NCBI RefSeq assembly: GCF_040436365.1
Contig: NZ_AP026369.1
Location: 248,001 to 312,000, forward strand
DNA from: Hydrogenimonas sp. SS33
Lineage (GTDB): Bacteria; Campylobacterota; Campylobacteria; Campylobacterales; Hydrogenimonadaceae
Length of the DNA stretch: 64,000 nt
Direction: 5' to 3'
Position 1 is the first letter of the stretch. Each line of letters begins with the position of its first letter. A program made the position numbers and the translations under genes. Shown piece by piece: positions 43,382 to 54,655 of this stretch. Under the pieces are notes generated by a model. The model worked only from the letters and a program-made list of their open reading frames with translations. It was not told the DNA's origin and ran no database searches.

Positions 43382-44078
43382 CATCGTGTTCCGACAGCTG
43401 CTTGTCGATGATCGCCTGCATATCGTCGTGGAGTCTTTTGTACCAATCCTCCGGCGCCTTTTTCACGTCGATGGCGGGTAGAAAGATAACTTTGATCGTG
43501 CCGCTGCCGCCGGTCTTTTCGTGTTCGTTGACAATCTGCTTGCTGCCAACGATGACAACGGGCTGTACCACGAGGCCGAACTTCTCGGCGATGAATTTGG
43601 CCCCTTCCTTGAAGGGGAGCAGTTTCTGGTCTCTGGAGCGGGTCCCTTCCGGGAAGATGGCGACGGGGCGGTGCATCACCTCCAGGGACTCTTTCACATC
43701 CTTCATCAGCTTGATGAGGCCGCGCCTGTCCTGACGGTCGATGCTGATCATCTCCGCGTTTTTGAGCAAAAGTCCGAACCAGGGGACTTCGAAAAGTTCC
43801 CGCTTTGCCGCCCAGCGGAGATTCTTGTCCAAAAGCGCCTCCATCGTAATGATGTCGACGATCCCCTGGTGGTTCATCAGGTAGAGCTGGGCACGCTCGT
43901 CGGGTTGGCCCACCGTTTCGATTTTGGCGCCGAGGAGGAAAATCATCACTTTGTTGAAAGTGTGGAGAATCCAGGGTTTGTGTTTTGGAAAGAGGTAGAG
44001 CAGCACGATCATGATGCTGACGACGGTACTGATGACGAAAGCGGCGTAGTAGAATCTAAGGCGTGCAAAGATTTTCAT
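43371..44078 (-). CDS. plsC: 1-acyl-sn-glycerol-3-phosphate acyltransferase (PlsC-like)
   Basis: PlsC acylates lysophosphatidic acid to phosphatidic acid in phospholipid synthesis. The protein has 235 aa. An N-terminal membrane segment (FYYAAFVISTVVSIMIVLLYLF) is followed by the catalytic HX4D motif in LMNHQGIVDI, the substrate motif FPEGTRSRDQ and VVQPVVIVGS. This is the usual bacterial layout. The gene is the last of a minus-strand run and overlaps the upstream membrane-protein gene by 23 bp. Confidence 0.93.
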   Translation of the reverse strand: MKIFARLRFYYAAFVISTVVSIMIVLLYLFPKHKPWILHTFNKVMIFLLGAKIETVGQPDERAQLYLMNHQGIVDIITMEALLDKNLRWAAKRELFEVPWFGLLLKNAEMISIDRQDRRGLIKLMKDVKESLEVMHRPVAIFPEGTRSRDQKLLPFKEGAKFIAEKFGLVVQPVVIVGSKQIVNEHEKTGGSGTIKVIFLPAIDVKKAPEDWYKRLHDDMQAIIDKQLSEHDVSR

Positions 44079-45195
44079 GTTTGATCCATCCTATGCGGTT
44101 GTTGGGGAGTTCGATCTTGATGTACCCCGACCGACGGTCCATCTCTTTCGCTTCCGTCTGCTCTTCGAGGCGCATGAACGGGGTGCTCTGGGGGGTGGGC
44201 AGCAGGTAGACCGTCGTCCCCTTTTCGATGCAGACGGTTTTGAGGGGGATCAGATAGGTGACCAGGTAGGCGCCCGCCAGCAGGATCAGAACGGGATAGA
44301 TCCATTTGCCGCTCCGATACCAGAGAATGAACCAGAGGAGGATGAAAAAGAGGGTCGCCGCGATCTTGAAGCGGGTGAATTCGCTGGCCTGCGGGTCGAG
44401 ATTGGTCTGCGTGCTGACCGTGTCCCGTTTGACAAGTACGGGTACCTGAAATTTTTCATAGCGGTTTTTGGAGAGGTTGAAATAACTGAAATCGACATGT
44501 TCGACATCGGCGGGATAGACACCGTAATAGAGAAGCGTGGTATCGTTGATATCCCCCTCCAGGGAATCGATTCCCTGTTTCATGGCACGGGGCAGGCGGA
44601 AATCATTGGCATTCCCGTAGGTAATATGCAGTTTCAGGGCAAGGATACTGCTGTTGTCGTCATAAACCGAAGCCTGATAATTGACAAGTTCCATATCGCG
44701 GGCGAGAATTCCGCAGAAATCGGCGGGAGGATTGAGTCGGACGGCCGTCAATGCAACCCCTTCGATCCGGTAACTTTTGGAGTCGTCTTCATAACGGACG
44801 ACAAAAGAGGGAAGTGTGATACGGCCTCCTTCTGCTTTGAACCAGAAAGTCATGCGGCGGATCGCCTGCGGACGCGTATGGAGAAATTCCTTGGCATTGA
44901 TCGCCGTGACATTCCTGCCCCCTTTCAATACGACGGTATAGGGGACATGGCGTTTGAGTGATGTAATTTTGACGGTCACGGGAAAGACCTGACCGACATA
45001 GATCTTCTTGGGGAGGTCTTCGATCGTGAGGTATATCATACTTTCACCGGGAACGCCAGGGTGCGTTGCGTCGGCGGAAGTAGCGTTGGAAGTCGCGGAA
45101 GGAAGAGCGTACACAGGCGGTTCGTCGTCGATGGCCGTATAGGCGCCCAGCGGTACCCACAAAAGGACGAGAAAGAGGAGAAACCGTGCTACCAC
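44056..45195 (-). CDS. exported/membrane protein with C-terminal SH3-like segment
   Basis: This 379 aa protein starts at GTG 45195, directly after the purQ stop. A signal peptide (FLLFLVLLWVPLGAYTAI) leads to a large beta-rich periplasmic part (about 45-270), reminiscent of BatD/immunoglobulin-like folds (YLTIEDLPKKIYVGQVFPVTVKI). Two membrane segments near 285-300 and 308-325 (FFILLWFILWY, YPVLILLAGAYLVTYL) precede a C-terminal stretch resembling a bacterial SH3 domain (GTTVYLLPTPQST, GYIKIELPNNRIGWIKHENL). Function unknown; no link to purines is evident. Confidence 0.75.
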   Translation of the reverse strand: MVARFLLFLVLLWVPLGAYTAIDDEPPVYALPSATSNATSADATHPGVPGESMIYLTIEDLPKKIYVGQVFPVTVKITSLKRHVPYTVVLKGGRNVTAINAKEFLHTRPQAIRRMTFWFKAEGGRITLPSFVVRYEDDSKSYRIEGVALTAVRLNPPADFCGILARDMELVNYQASVYDDNSSILALKLHITYGNANDFRLPRAMKQGIDSLEGDINDTTLLYYGVYPADVEHVDFSYFNLSKNRYEKFQVPVLVKRDTVSTQTNLDPQASEFTRFKIAATLFFILLWFILWYRSGKWIYPVLILLAGAYLVTYLIPLKTVCIEKGTTVYLLPTPQSTPFMRLEEQTEAKEMDRRSGYIKIELPNNRIGWIKHENLCTP

Positions 45196-45867
45196 TTAGA
45201 GAATGAACCCTTCGAGCATCTTCACGCCGTCAGCGGAACCCAGAATCGTTTCGACGGCTCTTTCGGGATGGGGCATGAGGCCGAAGACATTACGCTTTTC
45301 GTTGCAGATGCCGGCGATGTCGTCCACCGAGCCGTTGGGGTTGTCAGGGTTGCCGTCGGCATCGCAGTAGGTCAGAAGCACCTGGCCGTTGTCGTGGAGC
45401 CGTTTGAGCCCTTCGTCGTCGATGAAGTAGTTGCCTTCCGCATGGGCGATGGGAATGTTGAGAATCTCCCCCTCTTCGCAGTGGCGAAGGAAGCGGTTGT
45501 CGTTGTTGACCACCTTGAGGTGCTGGTGTTTGCTGACGAAGTGGAGGTTTTCGTTGCGCTTCATGGCGCCGGGAAGCAGATGGCTCTCCAACAGAATCTG
45601 GAAACCGTTGCAGATGCCCAGGACGTAACCGCCGTTGTCGGCGTAGGCTTTGACCGCTTTCATGACGGGGCTGAAACGGGCAATGGCGCCGCTGCGGAGG
45701 TAGTCACCGTAGCTGAAGCCGCCGGGGACGACGACGAGGTCGGTATTGGCCGGGATCACCTCCTCTTCGTGCCAGACGATCGTGACACTCTGCGCCAGCC
45801 TTTTGAAGGCGTATTCGGTGTCGAATTCGCAGTTGGTCCCGGGAAAGCGAAGCACCGTCACGTTCAT
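45196..45867 (-). CDS. purQ: phosphoribosylformylglycinamidine synthase subunit PurQ
   Basis: PurQ is the glutaminase subunit of the three-part FGAM synthase (PurL, PurQ, PurS) in purine synthesis. The protein has 223 aa. The catalytic cysteine is in YVLGICNGFQILLES, and the His/Glu of the triad are in LPIAHAEGNY-like PIAHAEGNYFID and GLMPHPERAVE. VPGGFSYGDYLRSGAIA is the oxyanion region. purS overlaps its start by 4 bp. The matching purL lies 15 kb away at 60.4 kb. Confidence 0.97.
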   Translation of the reverse strand: MNVTVLRFPGTNCEFDTEYAFKRLAQSVTIVWHEEEVIPANTDLVVVPGGFSYGDYLRSGAIARFSPVMKAVKAYADNGGYVLGICNGFQILLESHLLPGAMKRNENLHFVSKHQHLKVVNNDNRFLRHCEEGEILNIPIAHAEGNYFIDDEGLKRLHDNGQVLLTYCDADGNPDNPNGSVDDIAGICNEKRNVFGLMPHPERAVETILGSADGVKMLEGFIL

Positions 45868-46106
45868 TGGACGATCTCGACGGCGTAATCTTCGATGACA
45901 GTGTTGGCCAGCAGGGTCTCACACATCTTCTCCACCTCTTTCTGGGCTTCGTGCATCGACGCAGCGTCGAGATCCAGGACGATCTGCTTGCCGATACGGA
46001 CATCGTTCACCCCTTTGAATCCCAGGGCGTCGAGGGCGTGGTGAACCGCTTTGCCCTGGGGATCCAGGACTCCTTCTTTGAGGTAGACGTTGACGATGGC
46101 TTTCAT
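45864..46106 (-). CDS. purS: phosphoribosylformylglycinamidine synthase subunit PurS
   Basis: PurS is the small bridging subunit that channels ammonia in the PurLQS FGAM synthase. The protein has 80 aa: AIVNVYLKEGVLDPQGKAVHHALDALGF, then VRIGKQIVLDLDA, typical of PurS. The start is ATG 46106. The stop overlaps purQ's start (ATGA), and purC lies 82 bp upstream. The 46107-46188 gap shows no clear site. Confidence 0.95.
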   Translation of the reverse strand: MKAIVNVYLKEGVLDPQGKAVHHALDALGFKGVNDVRIGKQIVLDLDAASMHEAQKEVEKMCETLLANTVIEDYAVEIVQ

Positions 46107-46188
46107 ATGAATCCTTTGGTTCGTGTGGTTCGGAAATCGGAAGAGTCTGACGGTGATTTGAAACGGCTGTCCCGATTCACCGGCCGGC

Positions 46189-46902
46189 TCACTTGGAGAG
46201 GATCCTCTTCAGAACCTCTTCGTAGGCCACTTTCAGGCCGCCCAGGCCCTGGCGGAAGCGGTCTTTGTCCAGTTTTTCGCCCGACTCCATGTCCCAGAAG
46301 CGGCAGCTGTCGGGGCTGATTTCGTCGGCGAGGATGATCTTCCCTTCGCTGTCGTAGCCGAACTCCACCTTGAAATCGACAAGGTTGAGACCCTTTTTGG
46401 CGAAAAAGCTTCGAAGGATGACGTTGATCTCCCTTCCCAGCCGCTTCAGCTCTTCAAGGTCTCCCTCGTTGCGCACCAGGTCGAGGATGATGCAGTGCTC
46501 GTCGTTGATGAGCGGGTCGCCCAAGTCGTCCCGTTTGTAGTAGAACTCCACGAGGGTGAAAGGCAGCTCCGTGCCGTCGGGGATGCCAAGCCGTTTCGTC
46601 AGGCTCCCCGTGGCGATGTTGCGCACGACCACTTCGATGAGGATGATCTCCACCCGTTTGACCAGCATGTGGTTTTCGTCGGGGGTGTCGACATAGTGGG
46701 TCGGAATGCCGTTTTGCTCCAGCAGCTTGAAGAGTTCGGTGCTGATGCGGTTGTTGAGGGCCCCTTTGCCCGCCTCCAGGTCATGTTTTTCGCCGTTGAA
46801 GGCGGTCAGGTCGTCCTTGAATTCGGCGAGGAGCAGGTCCGGGTCGTCGGTCGTGAAAAGCCGCTTCGCCTTTCCTTCGTAGAGCAGTTCCTTCTTCGTC
46901 AT
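46189..46902 (-). CDS. purC: phosphoribosylaminoimidazole-succinocarboxamide synthase
   Basis: PurC makes SAICAR from CAIR and aspartate with ATP. The protein has 237 aa. [31 protein letters not shown] is the usual N-terminal ATP-binding part; [24 protein letters not shown] and the C-terminal [14 protein letters not shown] are signatures. The start overlaps the ctpA stop (ATGA), linking purine synthesis genes to the protease in one transcript. Confidence 0.97.
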   Translation of the reverse strand: MTKKELLYEGKAKRLFTTDDPDLLLAEFKDDLTAFNGEKHDLEAGKGALNNRISTELFKLLEQNGIPTHYVDTPDENHMLVKRVEIILIEVVVRNIATGSLTKRLGIPDGTELPFTLVEFYYKRDDLGDPLINDEHCIILDLVRNEGDLEELKRLGREINVILRSFFAKKGLNLVDFKVEFGYDSEGKIILADEISPDSCRFWDMESGEKLDKDRFRQGLGGLKVAYEEVLKRILSK

Positions 46903-48224
46903 TTTCTCTCCTGGGTGATGATGAGCGCCTTGAGAATGTCGACCCCCTCTTTGAGCTGGTTGTCGTCGTTGAGCTCTTCGGGTGTGATGATTTTCTCTTT
47001 TTTGGGCGTCAGCTTCTTGGTTTTCGTCGTATCGGCCTTTTTCTTGCCGTCGATCTTTTCGAGTTCGCTTTTGAGGTGCTCTTTCAGCTCCGCCTCTTTG
47101 ATACTGAACTCATCTTTCTCCACCTGCACCTTTCCGAAAGGCACCACGATGTCGGGAGTGACGCCGACGGCCTGGATGGTACGGCCGCTGGGGAGGTAGT
47201 AGCGGGCGATGGTCAGGCGCAGCGCCTCTTTCTTGTTGATGGGCATGATGATCTGCACGCTTCCCTTGCCGAAGGTCTTCTCGCCGACGATGACGGCGCG
47301 GCGGTGATCCTGCAACGAACCGCTGACGATCTCGCTGGCGCTGGCGCTGCCGCCGTTGACGAGGACGACCATCGGGATCTTTTTGTGGGTGCCCGCTTCA
47401 TGGGCTTTGTAGACTTCGTTTTCACTCTTGACGCGTCCCTTCTGGGAGACGATGACGCCCTTGTCGACGAAGAGGTCCACCGTGCCGACCGCCTGGTCGA
47501 GTAGGCCGCCCGGATTGTTGCGAAGGTCGATGACAAGCCCTTTGGCGGTGGGATTCTCCTTCAGCGCCTTTTTGATGCCCCGTACCACCTTTTTGTCGAA
47601 GGAGACGATGCGGATGTAGAGGATGTCGTTGCCGATCTTCTTGGTGTAGACCGACTGAATCTTGATGATGTCCCGAACGATTGTGATGACCAGGGGCTTG
47701 GGTTCGTTTTTGCGGACGATGGTCAGCGTGATTTTCGTGTGGGGTTTGCCCCGCATCAGAGAGACCGCTTCATCCAGCGTCATGTTCAGCGTCGACTTGT
47801 CGTTGATCTTGAGGATGATATCCCCCGCCTTCAGGCCCGCCTTGTAGGCCGGCGTCCCTTCCAGGGGGGCGATGACCGTTAGGGCGCCGTCGCGCATTCC
47901 CACGGTGACGCCCAGGCCGCCGAACTCCCCGCTGGTCTGGATCTTCATCTCCTTGAAACTCTTCTCGTCGAGGAAGGAGGAGTGGGCATCGAGATTCTGC
48001 ATGAGCCCCTTGATCGACTTGTTGATGATCTGGTTGATCGTCAGGGGGTCGACGTAATACTTTTCGACGACGCCGATGACCTGGGTGAACTTGGTGAGAG
48101 CTTCCAGTTTGGATGCGGCGCTGTCCTGGCCGCCTTTGGCGAAAAGGGTCGGAGCGGTCAACAGCGTCAGCGCTGCGGCGGTGGAGAGGAATCCCGCCGC
48201 GATAAAACCTCTTTTTTTCTTCAT
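46899..48224 (-). CDS. ctpA: C-terminal processing protease, S41 family
   Basis: This periplasmic protease (CtpA/Prc family) has 441 aa from ATG 48224; an ATG at 48245 adds seven basic residues. A signal peptide ([24 protein letters not shown]) is followed by an N-terminal helical region and a PDZ domain ([23 protein letters not shown]). The S41 catalytic domain has its serine in [19 protein letters not shown] and the Lys in [12 protein letters not shown] Lys/Thr-rich C-terminal tail ([20 protein letters not shown]) is present. A minus-strand TATAAT at 48264-48269 lies upstream, divergent from clpB. Confidence 0.95.
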   Translation of the reverse strand: MKKKRGFIAAGFLSTAAALTLLTAPTLFAKGGQDSAASKLEALTKFTQVIGVVEKYYVDPLTINQIINKSIKGLMQNLDAHSSFLDEKSFKEMKIQTSGEFGGLGVTVGMRDGALTVIAPLEGTPAYKAGLKAGDIILKINDKSTLNMTLDEAVSLMRGKPHTKITLTIVRKNEPKPLVITIVRDIIKIQSVYTKKIGNDILYIRIVSFDKKVVRGIKKALKENPTAKGLVIDLRNNPGGLLDQAVGTVDLFVDKGVIVSQKGRVKSENEVYKAHEAGTHKKIPMVVLVNGGSASASEIVSGSLQDHRRAVIVGEKTFGKGSVQIIMPINKKEALRLTIARYYLPSGRTIQAVGVTPDIVVPFGKVQVEKDEFSIKEAELKEHLKSELEKIDGKKKADTTKTKKLTPKKEKIITPEELNDDNQLKEGVDILKALIITQERK

Positions 48225-48389
48225 TTTCCGTTCTGTCCGTTTCATAGAAAAATTTTGGCTTCAATTATAGTGGTCCATCACTGAAAAAGGGATAAATGAA
48301 CCGCTCCCTTTCGCTGCGAAAAGGTTGGGTCGGAGCGTAAGGTAACAGAAGTATGAAAGATAGGATACAAAATGGTAACGTTCAAGTAA

Positions 48390-48420
48390 CTTGACAATAG
48401 TAGACTAAAGTTGATACAAT
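48390..48420 (+). promoter_or_regulatory. clpB promoter with HAIR-like (HspR) operator
   Basis: TTGACA (48391-48396), an 18 nt spacer and TACAAT (48415-48420) form a sigma-70-type promoter about 95 nt before clpB. Overlapping it, CTTGACA-N7-ACTAAAG (48390-48410) matches the HAIR consensus CTTGAGT-N7-ACTCAAG at 11 of 14 positions. HspR represses clpB and other heat-shock operons through HAIR in Helicobacter and Campylobacter. A separate palindrome TCAAGT-A-ACTTGA (48382-48394) abuts the -35 box. Control by HspR is inference. Confidence 0.6.
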
Positions 48421-48518
48421 ATAACCGACTAAAATTTGACCTGTACTGCAACCCAGGTTGCAGAAGAATCTGTGAAAAACAGGTTAGAATAACATCAGTA
48501 AAAGGAAAAGGAGTCGCA

Positions 48519-51092
<2,574 letters not shown>

Positions 51093-51111
51093 CCGGTCAC
51101 AACACAGAAAA

Positions 51112-51142
51112 GGGGGCGCCTTTCGGCGCCCCCTTTTTTTTT
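51112..51142 (+). terminator. strong intrinsic terminator of clpB
   Basis: GGGGGCGCC (51112-51120), loop TTTC, GGCGCCCCC (51125-51133) and a run of nine T form a textbook rho-independent terminator 20 nt after the clpB stop. Confidence 0.95.
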
Positions 51143-51150
51143 ATGCATTA

Positions 51151-51250
51151 ATGCAACGCAAAACATGAGCAAAGCCCATGTTTCGGCGGGGACTGGCCGT
51201 CCCCTGCACCCCCCTAAAGCCACGAAACCGTTGGTTTCGAGAAGAGGTGC
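51151..51250 (+). repeat. dispersed structured repeat, copy C (right end lost)
   Basis: The left end ACGCAAAACATGAGC matches copy A. Hairpins are AAACATG-AGCAAAGCC-CATGTTT (51161-51183), GGGGAC-TGGCC-GTCCCC (51188-51204) and CGAAACC-GTT-GGTTTCG (51223-51239). Homology stops after TTTCGAGA, so the GACGTTACG right terminus of copies A and B is missing. It is followed by the hairpin AAGAGGTG/CACCTCTT (51243-51270) just before the rpmH promoter. Confidence 0.8.
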
Positions 51251-51268
51251 CGTATTTTCGCCACCTCT

Positions 51269-51297
51269 TTGACTTCATCTCCTCTTAAGCATAATTT
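51269..51297 (+). promoter_or_regulatory. rpmH promoter
   Basis: TTGACT (51269-51274), a 17 nt spacer and TAATTT (51292-51297) lie 41 nt before the rpmH start. An upstream hairpin ends at the -35 box. Confidence 0.55.
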
Positions 51298-51337
51298 AAT
51301 TATTATTACGGGCTAAATTTTATAGAAGGATATGGCG

Positions 51338-51472
51338 ATGAAACGAACCTATCAACCCCACAATACACCCCGCAAGCGGACCCACGGTTTCCGCGCACGC
51401 ATGAAGACCAAAAACGGTCGCAAAATCATCAATGCACGCCGTGCTAAAGGTCGTAAGCGATTGGCGGTCTGA
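51338..51472 (+). CDS. rpmH: 50S ribosomal protein L34
   Basis: L34 is a 44 aa basic protein of the large ribosomal subunit. The translation begins [20 protein letters not shown] and continues with [17 protein letters not shown], as in L34 from Campylobacterota. The start is ATG 51338 with AAGGA 7 nt upstream; ATG 51332 is possible but adds two non-conserved residues. It heads the conserved rpmH-rnpA-yidD-yidC-jag-mnmE run. Its stop TGA overlaps the putative rnpA start region. Confidence 0.97.
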   Translation: MKRTYQPHNTPRKRTHGFRARMKTKNGRKIINARRAKGRKRLAV

Positions 51473-51798
51473 TCCACTACGATTCCCTGAAGCGCACTGC
51501 CGATTTCAATCGGATCTACAAAAGCAACAAGCGTTGGCACGACAAGGCCTTCGTTCTTTTCGCAGTGCCGGACGGGAAACGTTGTCAGGTCGGTTTTGTC
51601 GCGAGCAAAAAGCTCGGCAATGCCGTCAAACGGGCCCGGGCCAAGCGCAGGCTCCGGGCGCTCTTTTTGCGGATGATTCCGAAACTCAAGCCGGGAAGTT
51701 ACGTCCTGGTGGCGAAACCGCCCGTGCTGGAGGCGCCTTTCGACGAATTGGAAAAGGCGTTTTTAAAGGCCATCCGCCGGCTGGATTTGGGAGAGTGA
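51469..51798 (+). CDS. rnpA: ribonuclease P protein component, non-ATG start
   Basis: RnpA is the protein subunit of RNase P, which trims 5' leaders from tRNA precursors. The conserved part [20 protein letters not shown], then [26 protein letters not shown], is complete (about 109 aa). The frame is open only back to 51457. It offers no ATG, GTG or TTG before the conserved N-terminus; candidates are CTG 51469 (which forms a CTGA overlap with the rpmH stop) or ATT 51460. GTG 51565 would cut off the conserved N-terminal third. RNR appears as RAR. The exact start is uncertain. Confidence 0.88.
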   Translation: MIHYDSLKRTADFNRIYKSNKRWHDKAFVLFAVPDGKRCQVGFVASKKLGNAVKRARAKRRLRALFLRMIPKLKPGSYVLVAKPPVLEAPFDELEKAFLKAIRRLDLGE

Positions 51799-51807
51799 GG
51801 CGATGCG

Positions 51808-52146
51808 ATGATCAGGAAAACGGTTTCGAAACCTTTGAAGTTCTACCAGAAATACCTGACGCTTCTCGGTTTCGGCAGCTGCCGCTACTATCCCACCTGT
51901 TCCGAATACGCCAAATGGCAGATCGAAACGAACCCCAGCCTCCCCAAAGCGCTTCTCTCCTCCTTTCTGCGCATTCTGCGCTGCAACCAGCTTTTTCCCG
52001 GCGGCATCGACTATCCGACCGTCTCATGCCGCCACATCGAACCTTCCCGCCAAAAACCGAAAACTGAAATACGCTACTGGTACGTTCCCGGGAAGGATGG
52101 ATGCAAAGTGATCAAAAACATTTTTTCGAAAGGCCCAACGTGTTAG
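51808..52146 (+). CDS. yidD: membrane protein insertion efficiency factor YidD
   Basis: YidD is a small peripheral membrane protein that helps YidC/Sec insertion. The protein has 112 aa. KFYQKYLTLLGFGSCRYYPTCSEYAKWQI is the hallmark, followed by ILRCNQLFPGGIDYP. The C-terminal 35-40 residues (KTEIRYWYVPGKDGCKVIKN) extend beyond the usual domain, a form seen in Campylobacterota. It sits between rnpA and yidC as is normal. Confidence 0.93.
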   Translation: MIRKTVSKPLKFYQKYLTLLGFGSCRYYPTCSEYAKWQIETNPSLPKALLSSFLRILRCNQLFPGGIDYPTVSCRHIEPSRQKPKTEIRYWYVPGKDGCKVIKNIFSKGPTC

Positions 52147-52151
52147 AGAAT

Positions 52152-53738
52152 ATGAACACCCAGACGCGCGTCGTCATCGCGACCGTTCTGTCGCTGCTCG
52201 TCTTTATCGGTTATGACTACTTTTTCATGCCCAAACAGCCCCTTCGCGAGAACAATGCGACGGCCGCCGTGCAGACGGCACAACCGGCACAAAAGGGGGC
52301 CGCGTCGCAAACGGCACCCGCCGAACCCGCCAATGACAAAAGCGAAAGCGCTCCCGCCAAGGCGGCCGCCGAAAGCGGTTTGAGCAAAACCCTCGCGACG
52401 GTGGAGACCTCCAACGCCACCCTGGAATTCGACGCATTGGGACGCATCAAACAGGTCTATCTGAAAGATCGCCAGTACCGGACCGAAGAGGGGAACGAAC
52501 TGAAGCTCTTCAACTCTCCGAAGATTCCCAAACCTCTCGAGATCCGTTTCCAGGATGCCAAACTCAACGAACTGGCCTTCAAAACCCCCTATACCGTTTC
52601 CGCTTCCCATCTGAAAGTGGCCGACGGCAAGCCCGGGACGCTGACATTCACACAGAATCTGGACGGATTTAGGGTCAAAAAGGTCGTGACAATCTACCCC
52701 GACCACCATTACGACGTCAAAGTGGAAATGAGCGGCGCCAGGCCCTGGTTCATCTCTCCGGGCTACCGCCCCGACATCCGCATCGACCGGATGACGGTTC
52801 ACGGTGCCATGATCGAAGAGGCGGACGGCACCCTGACGATTATAGACGACGGTGACGCCAAGGGGACCGAAGCTTTCCGCAAGGCGCGCATCGCCGTCGC
52901 TTTCGACCGCTACTACGCCACCGCCTTCTACGACTTCGACAAGGGGATGGATGTGGTCGTCAACAAGGATGCCGAAGAGAATCCCGTCCTCTTCGTCAAG
53001 GGCGATGCCGCCCAGCGGACCCTGCACGGCTACATCGGCCCCAAAGAGTACAAAATCCTCAAAAAGATCCATCCGGAACTGACGAAGATCATCGAGTTCG
53101 GCTGGTTCACCTTCATCGCGGCGCCCATGTTCAAAGTGCTCATCTGGCTGCACAACTTCATCCCCAACTGGGGCTGGACCATCGTGGCGCTGACCCTGCT
53201 GATCCGCATCATCCTCTACCCCCTGACCTACAAGGGGATGGTCTCCATGCACCGTCTCAAGAAGCTTCAGCCCAAAATCAAAGAGCTGCAGGCCAAATAC
53301 AAGGGCGACCCGCAGAAGCTCAACATGCACATGATGGAGCTCTACAAGAAGCACAAAGCCAACCCTCTGGGCGGATGTCTGCCGATGCTGCTGCAGATCC
53401 CCGTCTTCTTCGCCATCTACCGGGTCCTTCTCAACGCCATCGAACTCAAAGGGGCGCCCTGGATTCTCTGGATCCACGACCTCTCCGTCATGGACCCCTA
53501 CTATGTCCTGCCGGTGCTGATGGGTGCCTCCATGTGGATGCATCAGCGTGTGACACCCAGCAACTTCACCGACCCGATGCAGGAGAAGATCTTCAAATGG
53601 CTGCCGGTCATCTTCACCTTCTTCTTCGTCACCTTCCCGGCGGGCCTGGTTCTCTACTGGTTGACCAACAACATCTTCTCCATCGCCCAGCAGTTGATGA
53701 TCAACCGCGTTCTTGACAAGCACCCCGAGGTGGAGTGA
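52152..53738 (+). CDS. yidC: membrane protein insertase YidC
   Basis: YidC (Oxa1 family) inserts and folds membrane proteins, alone or with SecYEG. The protein has 528 aa from ATG 52152. An N-terminal membrane anchor (VVIATVLSLLVFIGYDYFFM) is followed by an Ala/Thr-rich linker, the periplasmic beta-supersandwich domain (about 85-310), and the conserved core of five membrane segments (GWTIVALTLLIRIILYPLTYKG, GGCLPMLLQIPVFFAIYRVL). This is the Gram-negative form with the periplasmic domain. The stop overlaps the jag start. Confidence 0.96.
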   Translation: MNTQTRVVIATVLSLLVFIGYDYFFMPKQPLRENNATAAVQTAQPAQKGAASQTAPAEPANDKSESAPAKAAAESGLSKTLATVETSNATLEFDALGRIKQVYLKDRQYRTEEGNELKLFNSPKIPKPLEIRFQDAKLNELAFKTPYTVSASHLKVADGKPGTLTFTQNLDGFRVKKVVTIYPDHHYDVKVEMSGARPWFISPGYRPDIRIDRMTVHGAMIEEADGTLTIIDDGDAKGTEAFRKARIAVAFDRYYATAFYDFDKGMDVVVNKDAEENPVLFVKGDAAQRTLHGYIGPKEYKILKKIHPELTKIIEFGWFTFIAAPMFKVLIWLHNFIPNWGWTIVALTLLIRIILYPLTYKGMVSMHRLKKLQPKIKELQAKYKGDPQKLNMHMMELYKKHKANPLGGCLPMLLQIPVFFAIYRVLLNAIELKGAPWILWIHDLSVMDPYYVLPVLMGASMWMHQRVTPSNFTDPMQEKIFKWLPVIFTFFFVTFPAGLVLYWLTNNIFSIAQQLMINRVLDKHPEVE

Positions 53739-54655
53739 TGCAGCGGTTCGAAGCTCCGACGCTGGAAGAGGCGTATGCCGAGGCGGCCCGGACCTTCTCC
53801 TGCTCCGTCACCGAACTCGACATCCAGGTGGTGCAGAACCCTTCCCGGGGGTTTCTGGGACTGGGGCGCAAAAACGCCGTCATCATGGCGAGCGCCCCGG
53901 CGCAGGAGAAGAAGCAGGAAAAGGCGGCCGGAGAGAGCGAAGAGCAAGCTAAAGAGAGCCTGCCGGAGGCCGAAAGCGCCGCATCCCAACCTGCGGAGAA
54001 GGTAGAGCCGAAGGAGGCGGCTTTTCCCAAAACTTCCGAGCCGGAAGTTAAAGAGGCCGAAACCCTCGACGAAACCTCCGAAGAGCCGGAAGAGGCGAAG
54101 GAGGAGGCAGAAAGCAAAGTGCAGACAACCCTCCCGGAAATCGAGGACGACAGCGACCTCTTCGGCAACTTCTACTCCGATACGCCCGACATCCATACCG
54201 CTATTCTCGAGATCGAAAGGGATGTCAACCACCTTTTTGACCAGGCATGTTTCGACATCGAACCGGTCAAGGTGGCGGTCTATGACGACGAGACGGTGCT
54301 GGTGGAGTTCAACGGCAACGACGCGGCCCTGCTCATCGGAAAGGAGGGGTACCGCTACAAGGCGCTGGCCTCGCTCCTTTACAACTGGATTCACGGCAAG
54401 TACGGCTACCGGGTCCGCCTGGAGATCGCCGAATTTCTCAAAAACCAGGAGACGATGATCGAAAACTACCTCCAGCCGGTTATCGAGCGGGCCGAAAAGG
54501 AGGGGAGGGCGCAGACCAAAGTGCTCGACGGCATTCTGGTGCAGATCGCCCTCCAGCGTCTTCGGGAAGTCTTTCCCGACAAGTATGTGGCGGTCCGTAC
54601 CAACCGTGAAGGGGGGCGCTACGTCATCGTCAACGAATTCATGGAGAAGCGGTGA
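53738..54655 (+). CDS. jag: Jag/KhpB-like RNA-binding protein
   Basis: This 305 aa protein starts at ATG 53738. An N-terminal Jag-N domain (RFEAPTLEEAYAEAARTF, then QNPSRGFLGLGRKNAVI) is followed by a long Glu/Ala/Lys-rich linker (about 55-140). A KH domain (LLIGKEGYRYKALASLLYNWIHGK) lies near 195-235. The C-terminal part (EGRAQTKVLDGILVQIALQRLREVFPDKYVAV) corresponds to R3H by position, but the RxxxH signature is not evident. Jag/KhpB binds RNA and affects cell division in Gram-positives; the role here is unknown. It overlaps mnmE (GTGA). Confidence 0.88.
   Translation: MQRFEAPTLEEAYAEAARTFSCSVTELDIQVVQNPSRGFLGLGRKNAVIMASAPAQEKKQEKAAGESEEQAKESLPEAESAASQPAEKVEPKEAAFPKTSEPEVKEAETLDETSEEPEEAKEEAESKVQTTLPEIEDDSDLFGNFYSDTPDIHTAILEIERDVNHLFDQACFDIEPVKVAVYDDETVLVEFNGNDAALLIGKEGYRYKALASLLYNWIHGKYGYRVRLEIAEFLKNQETMIENYLQPVIERAEKEGRAQTKVLDGILVQIALQRLREVFPDKYVAVRTNREGGRYVIVNEFMEKR

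Noticed and set aside
51565-51798. rnpA starting at GTG 51565
   Set aside because: It would remove the conserved [19 protein letters not shown] segment, which is clearly encoded upstream in the same frame.
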